A DNA stretch of 9,605 bases, from contig JAKSHV010000031.1 in NCBI GenBank assembly GCA_024399225.1, positions 1 to 9,605 of the forward strand, read 5' to 3'. The position numbers were made by a program, and so were the translations under genes. Positions 5,554 to 9,605 of the stretch are shown here, one piece after another (the stretch's first letter is position 1; each line of letters begins with the position of its first letter). A model generated the notes under the pieces. It ran no database searches and was not told the origin of the DNA. It saw only the letters and a list, made by a program, of their open reading frames with translations. The DNA comes from an archaeon (GTDB lineage: Archaea; Thermoplasmatota; Thermoplasmata; Methanomassiliicoccales; Methanomethylophilaceae).

Positions 5554-6795
5554 TCACTGTTTGTCGGTTTTGTGTGCCCTGGCAGCGGTCTGGTCGGGAA
5601 GTCCCCAGACGTAGATGAATCCCATTGCGGCGTGGTGGTCGAAGGTGTCCTCGGTGTCCTTGGAGTAGGTTGCGAGTCCGGTGTCATAGAGTGAGGTGGG
5701 GGATTTCCTTCCGACGACGGTGACGCTACCCTTGTAGAGCTTTACGCGTACGACTCCGTTGACGAACTTCTGGGTTGCGTCGATGAAGGCGTTGATGGGC
5801 TCCCTGAGTCCGCCGAACCACTGTCCGTCGTAGACCATCCTGGTGAACTTCTGCTCGATTCCCCTCTTGAAGTCGAGGACTTCGCGCTGGAGGGTCATTG
5901 CCTCGATTGCCTTGTGTGCGGTGATGATGGTGACCGCTGCGGGGCACTCGTAGGTCTCGCGGCTCTTGATTCCGACGAGCCTGTCCTCGACGTGGTCGAT
6001 CCTTCCGACTCCGTTGTCTCCGGCGATCTTGTTGAGTTTCTCGATGAGTTCGATTCCGTCCATCCTCTTTCCGTCGAGGCATACGGGGATACCGTGCTCG
6101 AATCCGATCTCGACGTAGGTGGGGGTGTTGGGTGCCTGCTCGGGGTCTACGGTGTGTGCCCATACTCCTGCCGGAGGCTCGTCCCATGCGTTCTCGAGAG
6201 CACCGCATTCGCAGGATGCTCCCCAGAGGTTCTCGTCCCTGGAGAAGGGGCTGGACTTCTTTGCCTTGATCTCGATTCCGTGCTCCTCGGCGTAGTCGAT
6301 CTCCTCATCCCTGGATGCGACCCATTCCCTCTGGGGTGCGAGGATCTTTAGGTCGGGGTCCTGTGCCTTGATACCTGCGTCGAACCTGACCTGGTCGTTT
6401 CCCTTTCCGGTGCATCCGTGTGCGATGTACTTCGCGCCCTCCTCGTGTGCGATCTTGACGAGGGTCTTTGCCATGAGGGGCCTTGCGATTGCGGTGGAGA
6501 GGGGGTAGATGTCCTGGTACATTCCGTTGGCTTTGACGAGGGGCCATACGTACTCCTCGACGAACTCCTTCCTTACGTCGAAGAAGTCTGCGCGGATTGC
6601 ACCGTTCCTGTATGCACGCTCTACGATCTCTTTTCCATCTGCCTCGGGCTGTCCGACATCGACGGAGATTGCGACGACGTCGACGTTGTAGTTTTCCTGA
6701 AGCCAGTGGATATCGACGGAGGTGTCGAGTCCTCCGGAGTATGCAAGAACGACCTTGTCGCGCTTGCCGTTGTTAGCAGAAGTGCTGTTTGCCAT
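5554..6795 (-). CDS. argG: Argininosuccinate synthase
   Basis: The protein has 413 residues. It uses ATP to join citrulline and aspartate into argininosuccinate, the substrate of the next gene's product. It is cytoplasmic and typically tetrameric. Signatures are the ATP-binding loop VVLAYSGGLDTS (15-26), AHGCTGKGNDQVRFD (125-139) and SPFSRDENLWGASCECGALEN (about 182-202) of the citrulline/aspartate site. The Cys pair at 195/197 in that segment is a minor curiosity. An ATG at 6807 would add MGSI, but I prefer 6795: a TATA box at 6824-6817 puts transcription start at about 6795, and a GGGGAG motif lies just before it. It is the first gene of the argG-argH operon and divergent from the radical SAM gene. 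Confidence 0.97.
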   Translation of the reverse strand: MANSTSANNGKRDKVVLAYSGGLDTSVDIHWLQENYNVDVVAISVDVGQPEADGKEIVERAYRNGAIRADFFDVRKEFVEEYVWPLVKANGMYQDIYPLSTAIARPLMAKTLVKIAHEEGAKYIAHGCTGKGNDQVRFDAGIKAQDPDLKILAPQREWVASRDEEIDYAEEHGIEIKAKKSSPFSRDENLWGASCECGALENAWDEPPAGVWAHTVDPEQAPNTPTYVEIGFEHGIPVCLDGKRMDGIELIEKLNKIAGDNGVGRIDHVEDRLVGIKSRETYECPAAVTIITAHKAIEAMTLQREVLDFKRGIEQKFTRMVYDGQWFGGLREPINAFIDATQKFVNGVVRVKLYKGSVTVVGRKSPTSLYDTGLATYSKDTEDTFDHHAAMGFIYVWGLPDQTAARAHKTDKQ

Positions 6796-6816
6796 GATGC
6801 TCCCCATTCATTCCCC

Positions 6817-6827
6817 TATTATAATAA
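6817..6827 (-). promoter_or_regulatory. TATA box of the argG-argH operon
   Basis: TTATTATAATA on the minus strand is centred about 26 bases upstream of the ATG at 6795, predicting a leaderless or very short-leader mRNA. It is one of the clearest promoters in the window. Confidence 0.6.
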
Positions 6828-6835
6828 CTCCTAAT

Positions 6836-6843
6836 GCACGTGC
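6836..6843. promoter_or_regulatory. GCACGTGC palindrome next to the argG promoter
   Basis: A perfect 8-base palindrome lies 9 bases upstream of the argG TATA box, near where BRE or regulator contacts occur. It could be an operator. A palindrome this short can arise by chance. Confidence 0.25.
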
Positions 6844-7119
6844 GAGGGGTTTGTCAGGAAAGTGACCATTCTGAGACCTGGAAGATTCCGTAACCGCTCT
6901 GTGACCGCCTGTGGTGCAAAGTCCCCCGATTCGTCCGGCTGGTCATCCTGTCGACGGCACCTCACATCACCTGCAGGAAATGGTGCTGGGTCATTCATAT
7001 TTCAGGAGTTGCCGAGGCATTTATTTAATCCGTCTCCCGATACTCCTTGCGATGGAATTATCGCCTGCAGCAACAACCTATTTGGGAGAACCGTCCGAAT
7101 GTATTTTTTCCGAGGGATC
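6844..7119. other. Divergent intergenic region between argG and the radical SAM gene
   Basis: This region has no recognisable gene. One plus-strand frame is open from 6862 into the radical SAM gene, but its translation is Arg/Ser/Pro-rich and resembles no radical SAM N-terminus. A TATA-like TTTATTTAA lies at 7020-7028, predicting a start near 7050. Nothing resembling a tRNA or a known riboswitch is seen. Confidence 0.5.
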
Positions 7120-7141
7120 ATGGTCCACGAAATCGAGGTAA
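7052..7141 (+). CDS. Possible leaderless 29-residue ORF overlapping the radical SAM start
   Basis: The ATG at 7052 lies about 28 bases after the centre of TTTATTTAA (7020-7028), the spacing seen for leaderless genes here. It encodes a 29-residue peptide (begins MELSPAATTYLGEP) ending in TAA at 7139-7141, overlapping the radical SAM start at 7120 in another frame. It may be a leader peptide or simply chance; there is no homology evidence. Confidence 0.2.
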   Translation: MELSPAATTYLGEPSECIFSEGSWSTKSR

Positions 7142-7998
7142 AGGGCATCCTTTCCACCAAGAACGGGATGAACCTGTACAGAGGCTGCTCGCACGGCTGC
7201 ATATACTGCGATTCCAGGAGCAAATGCTACGGATTCACGCACGATTTCGAGGACATCGAGGTCAAGAGCAACGCGTTGGAACTGCTAGAGAAGGCACTGA
7301 AGGGCAAGAGGAAGAAATGCATGATAGCCACAGGTTCCATGACCGATCCGTACATTCCGCTCGAACGGAAACTCGGCAATGTTAGGAAGGCCTTGTCGCT
7401 GGCGGAAAAGTACGGCTTCGGATTCTCACTGATAACCAAATCCGATCTCGTCCTGAGGGACATCGATCTCCTTGCATCCATAAACCGGAAGGCCAAAGCG
7501 GTGGTGCAGATGACGGTCACGACCATCAATGACGACCTTTGCAGGATCCTGGAACCGGATGTCTGCATAACCTCCAGACGTTTCGAGGCCCTGAAGCAAT
7601 TACACGATGCCGGGATTCCGACGGTTGTCTGGCTCAGTCCAATCCTCCCCTTCATCAACGACAATCCCAGCAACATCGCAGGTATAGTGAAATGCTGTCA
7701 TGAGGCAGGTGTGGAACGCATAATCTGTTTCGGAATGGGGATGACCCTGCGCGAGGGGAACAGAGAATACTACTACTCGAAGCTCGACGAGCATTTCCCC
7801 GGACTGAAGGAGAAGTACATAGCCAGATACGGAAATTCATATGTTGTCAGCAGTGTATACAACAACGAACTCATGCACTTTTTCGGTACCTTGTGCGACA
7901 GATTCGGCATCATACATGACAATGATGAGATCTTCCGCTACCTCTCCGAAATGGACGAGAGCGCGAAACCTGTTCAGAGGATGCTGTCGGATTTCTGA
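7120..7998 (+). CDS. Radical SAM protein, SPL family (COG1533-like)
   Basis: From the ATG at 7120 the protein has 292 residues. RGCSHGCIYCDSRS places three Cys at 23, 27 and 30, the CX3CX2C motif that binds the [4Fe-4S] cluster used to cleave S-adenosylmethionine. The rest follows the SPL-like pattern: MIATGSMTDPYIPLE, FSLITKSDLVLRDIDLL, VVQMTVTTINDDL, RFEALKQLHDAGIPTVVWLSPILPFIND. Spore photoproduct lyase repairs DNA, but most COG1533 proteins outside spore formers have no proven substrate, so no reaction is assigned. ATG 7120 was chosen because NGMNLYRGCSHGC is then at the usual distance from the N-terminus and GAGG lies 5 bases upstream; the ATG at 7099 is an in-frame alternative, while the longer open frame from 6862 lacks family resemblance. 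The gene stands alone between two arg operons. Confidence 0.88.
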   Translation: MVHEIEVKGILSTKNGMNLYRGCSHGCIYCDSRSKCYGFTHDFEDIEVKSNALELLEKALKGKRKKCMIATGSMTDPYIPLERKLGNVRKALSLAEKYGFGFSLITKSDLVLRDIDLLASINRKAKAVVQMTVTTINDDLCRILEPDVCITSRRFEALKQLHDAGIPTVVWLSPILPFINDNPSNIAGIVKCCHEAGVERIICFGMGMTLREGNREYYYSKLDEHFPGLKEKYIARYGNSYVVSSVYNNELMHFFGTLCDRFGIIHDNDEIFRYLSEMDESAKPVQRMLSDF

Positions 7999-8111
7999 TA
8001 CGGGGCAATCAGCAGAGGTGCAGCCGTACCCCAGATGACGGATCCCAGTTATTCGGCATGGCCGTTCGAAAATACGCTACTTGTATGTGTAATGACGGTT
8101 CCGACATAATG
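7999..8111. other. Short intergenic stretch after the radical SAM gene
   Basis: It contains weak inverted arms TACGG (7999-8003) and CCGTA (8024-8028), which might form a loose 3' hairpin. There is no T-run and no other recognisable element before the argC promoter region. Confidence 0.3.
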
Positions 8112-8127
8112 TGTCTGAAATCAGACA
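8112..8127. promoter_or_regulatory. Candidate operator palindrome upstream of argC
   Basis: TGTCTGAAATCAGACA is a 7+7 perfect inverted repeat with a 2-base centre. It ends 5 bases before the argC TATA box (8133-8142), so a dimeric protein bound here could block or recruit TFB/TBP. The position and symmetry are typical of archaeal operators; the regulator is unknown. Confidence 0.5.
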
Positions 8128-8132
8128 ATAGC

Positions 8133-8142
8133 TTTTTTAATA
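8133..8142 (+). promoter_or_regulatory. TATA box of the argC-argJ operon
   Basis: TTTTTTAATA is centred near 8138, predicting transcription from about 8164 and a leader of about 19 bases. That leader includes the ribosome binding site at 8171-8176. Confidence 0.55.
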
Positions 8143-8170
8143 CCCTCAAGATAGGCGCCTCTCATAATAA

Positions 8171-8176
8171 AGAGGT
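8171..8176 (+). promoter_or_regulatory. Ribosome binding site of argC
   Basis: AGAGGT lies 6 bases before the GTG at 8183 and fixes that GTG as the start. The next ATG (8397) is deep inside the conserved domain. Confidence 0.6.
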
Positions 8177-8182
8177 AATAAA

Positions 8183-9202
8183 GTGACTTACAGAGTAGGA
8201 ATCATCGGAGGAACAGGCTACACAGGTAGCGAGCTTTCCCGTCTTCTTTGCAGGCACCCTGATGTGGAACTTGCTGCACTCACCTCCCGTACCAACGCGG
8301 GAACCAAGGTCAGCAAGATCAACACCTTCCTCAAGGGATACACGGACATCGAGTTCACCGAGAAGATTACCGACACAAAGGATCTTGATTTCGTCATGGT
8401 CGCAACCCCCCGCGGAGTCGCCATGAACGAGGTCCCCGCACTCATGGAGCAGGGGATCAAGTGCATCGATCTCTCCGGCGACTACCGTCTCCACGATCCC
8501 GCCGAGTACGAGAAATGGTACGGAACCCCCATGACCGACGTAGAGGGACTCCAGAAGTCCGTCTTCGGTCTTCCCGAGCTGTTCCGTGACGAGATCAAGG
8601 GAGCAGACCTGGTCGCAAACCCCGGCTGCTACGCGACCTCCGCCATCCTCGCAATAGCCCCTCTCATGAAATCCGGTCTCGTCCACCCCGATGTGTTCAT
8701 CGACGGAAAGAGCGGAACCTCCGGAGCGGGAATGAAGCCCTCTGAGCGTCTTCACCACCCCACCTGCGGAGAATCGGTAATACCTTACAGTGTCTGCACC
8801 CACAGACACCAGCCGGAGATCGACATGGCGGTCGGAAAGTTCGCAGGAACCGTCCCCGACGTGATGTTCGTTCCCCACCTCATCCCCATCGTAAGGGGAA
8901 TCATCTCCTCCTGCTATCTCCGCTGCAAGAAAGAGGTCACCCAGGAAGAGGTCGATGCAGTTTACGAGAAATGCTACGGAGCGGAACGCTTCGTGAACTA
9001 TGTCCAGAACCCCTCCATCCGCGACGTCGTGGGCTCCAACCACGCACAGGTCGGATCCAAGGTTATGGGCGACAGGGTCGTCGCATTCGGAGTCCTTGAC
9101 AACCTCGTCAAGGGTGCCTCCGGACAGGCGGTCCAGAACATGAACCTGATGCTGGGACTCGACGAGGCCGCCGGTCTCGACTTCCCCGGCTTGGGAGTGT
9201 GA
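8183..9202 (+). CDS. argC: N-acetyl-gamma-glutamyl-phosphate reductase
   Basis: The protein has 339 residues and starts at GTG. It reduces N-acetylglutamyl-5-phosphate to the semialdehyde with NADPH, a middle step toward ornithine and arginine; it is cytoplasmic. The N-terminus VGIIGGTGYTGSEL (5-18) is the NADP-binding Rossmann motif. NPGCYAT (146-152) carries the catalytic Cys149. SGTSGAGMKP (177-186) and the CTHRHQPEI segment (205-213) supply the conserved His. The C-terminal NLVKGASGQAVQNMNLMLG is typical. Its partner argJ starts 6 bases downstream, which argues for the acetylated arginine route rather than the LysW-linked variant (no LysW-like gene is seen). A palindrome and TATA box upstream suggest regulated transcription. 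Confidence 0.97.
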   Translation: MTYRVGIIGGTGYTGSELSRLLCRHPDVELAALTSRTNAGTKVSKINTFLKGYTDIEFTEKITDTKDLDFVMVATPRGVAMNEVPALMEQGIKCIDLSGDYRLHDPAEYEKWYGTPMTDVEGLQKSVFGLPELFRDEIKGADLVANPGCYATSAILAIAPLMKSGLVHPDVFIDGKSGTSGAGMKPSERLHHPTCGESVIPYSVCTHRHQPEIDMAVGKFAGTVPDVMFVPHLIPIVRGIISSCYLRCKKEVTQEEVDAVYEKCYGAERFVNYVQNPSIRDVVGSNHAQVGSKVMGDRVVAFGVLDNLVKGASGQAVQNMNLMLGLDEAAGLDFPGLGV

Positions 9203-9208
9203 AATAAG

Positions 9209-9605
9209 ATGGTAGAGATAATCGACGGAGGAATTACAACTCCTCAGGGATTCAAGGCGTGCGGTGTACACTCCGGTGTGAAGTACCGCTCGCTCGACAT
9301 GGGGCTCCTTTACTCGGAGGTCCCCGCGACCGCATTCATGGCGTTCACATCCAACAACGTCAAGGCCGCACCCGTACAGCTCATGATGGCCGACAACTCG
9401 GAGAAGCTCTCCGCGGTCATCATCAACAGCGGAAACGCGAACGCCCTCACCGGACGCCGCGGATACGAGGACGCACAGACCATGCAGAAGGCAGTTGCTG
9501 CCGAGCTCAACCTCGAGCAGAAGCAGGTCGGAGTCATGTCCACCGGACTTATCGGACGTTTCATGGACATGCAGAAGATCACCTTCGGAATCAGCAAGGC
9601 ATGCA
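9209..9605 (+). CDS. argJ: Glutamate N-acetyltransferase / ornithine acetyltransferase, N-terminal part (runs off window)
   Basis: The ATG at 9209 opens a frame that stays open to the window end (132 complete codons). Family features of the ArgJ alpha chain are visible: GGITTPQGFKACGVHSGVK near the N-terminus, ATAFMAFTSNNVKAAPV (about 35-52), NSGNANALTG (about 72-81) and VMSTGLIG (about 110-117). ArgJ moves the acetyl group from N-acetylornithine to glutamate, so the acetyl group is recycled. The Thr that drives self-cleavage into alpha and beta chains would lie beyond the window edge and cannot be checked, nor can it be told whether the enzyme also uses acetyl-CoA. It lies 6 bases after argC; GGGAG at 9193-9197 inside the argC end may serve as the ribosome binding site, although 11 bases is a long spacing. 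Confidence 0.95.
   Translation, partial: MVEIIDGGITTPQGFKACGVHSGVKYRSLDMGLLYSEVPATAFMAFTSNNVKAAPVQLMMADNSEKLSAVIINSGNANALTGRRGYEDAQTMQKAVAAELNLEQKQVGVMSTGLIGRFMDMQKITFGISKAC

Noticed and set aside
6862..7119. 86-residue N-terminal extension of the radical SAM protein
   Set aside because: The frame is open but low-complexity Arg/Ser/Pro-rich with no family resemblance; it contains promoter-like sequence, and a good start exists at 7120.
8162..9271. 369-codon open frame on the minus strand opposite argC
   Set aside because: It is a shadow of argC caused by codon bias, running through the argC start region; no motif is seen in it.

Overview
The window looks like part of an archaeal chromosome, most likely from the Thermoplasmatota and plausibly a gut-type Methanomassiliicoccales methanogen. 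The grounds are: AT-rich TATA-like boxes about 25-30 bases upstream of the chosen starts, several start codons placed so close to them that leaderless mRNAs are expected, an archaeal-type ThiD-ThiN fusion, a DUF5714-type Cys-rich protein common in methanogens, and complete avoidance of TAG among nine visible stop codons (eight TGA, one TAA), as expected in a lineage that may decode UAG as pyrrolysine. The taxonomic call is inference; no rRNA or other marker is present.

Layout, left to right. 2-520 (+): the 3' end of a secreted or surface-type protein I do not recognise, followed by two GAAA-loop hairpins. 623-1324 (+): a DUF5714-type protein with 19 cysteines, convergent with 1357-2652 (-), a bifunctional ThiD-ThiN thiamine biosynthesis enzyme. 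2780-3151 (+): a small acidic protein of unknown function, divergent from thiDN, ending in a clear hairpin plus T-run. 3192-3677 (-): a GNAT acetyltransferase of the phosphinothricin/methionine-sulfoximine type.

3678-4099 holds no convincing protein gene but has the most unusual structure in the window: two tandem long-stem hairpins with the same 12-base loop sequence, lying on the minus strand between a strong TATA box and an A-run (U-run in the transcript). It could be a roughly 150-nt small RNA or a transcription attenuator/riboswitch-like leader for the acetyltransferase.

The right half is arginine biosynthesis. argG-argH (6795-4100, -) form a tight two-gene operon making arginine from citrulline and aspartate. 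argC-argJ (8183 to the window end, +) form a second tight operon for the acetylated-ornithine branch. Between the two divergent arg operons sits an SPL-type radical SAM protein (7120-7998, +). A perfect 16-base palindrome directly upstream of the argC TATA box is a candidate operator. Apart from the 3678-4099 region, the genes are ordinary core metabolism.
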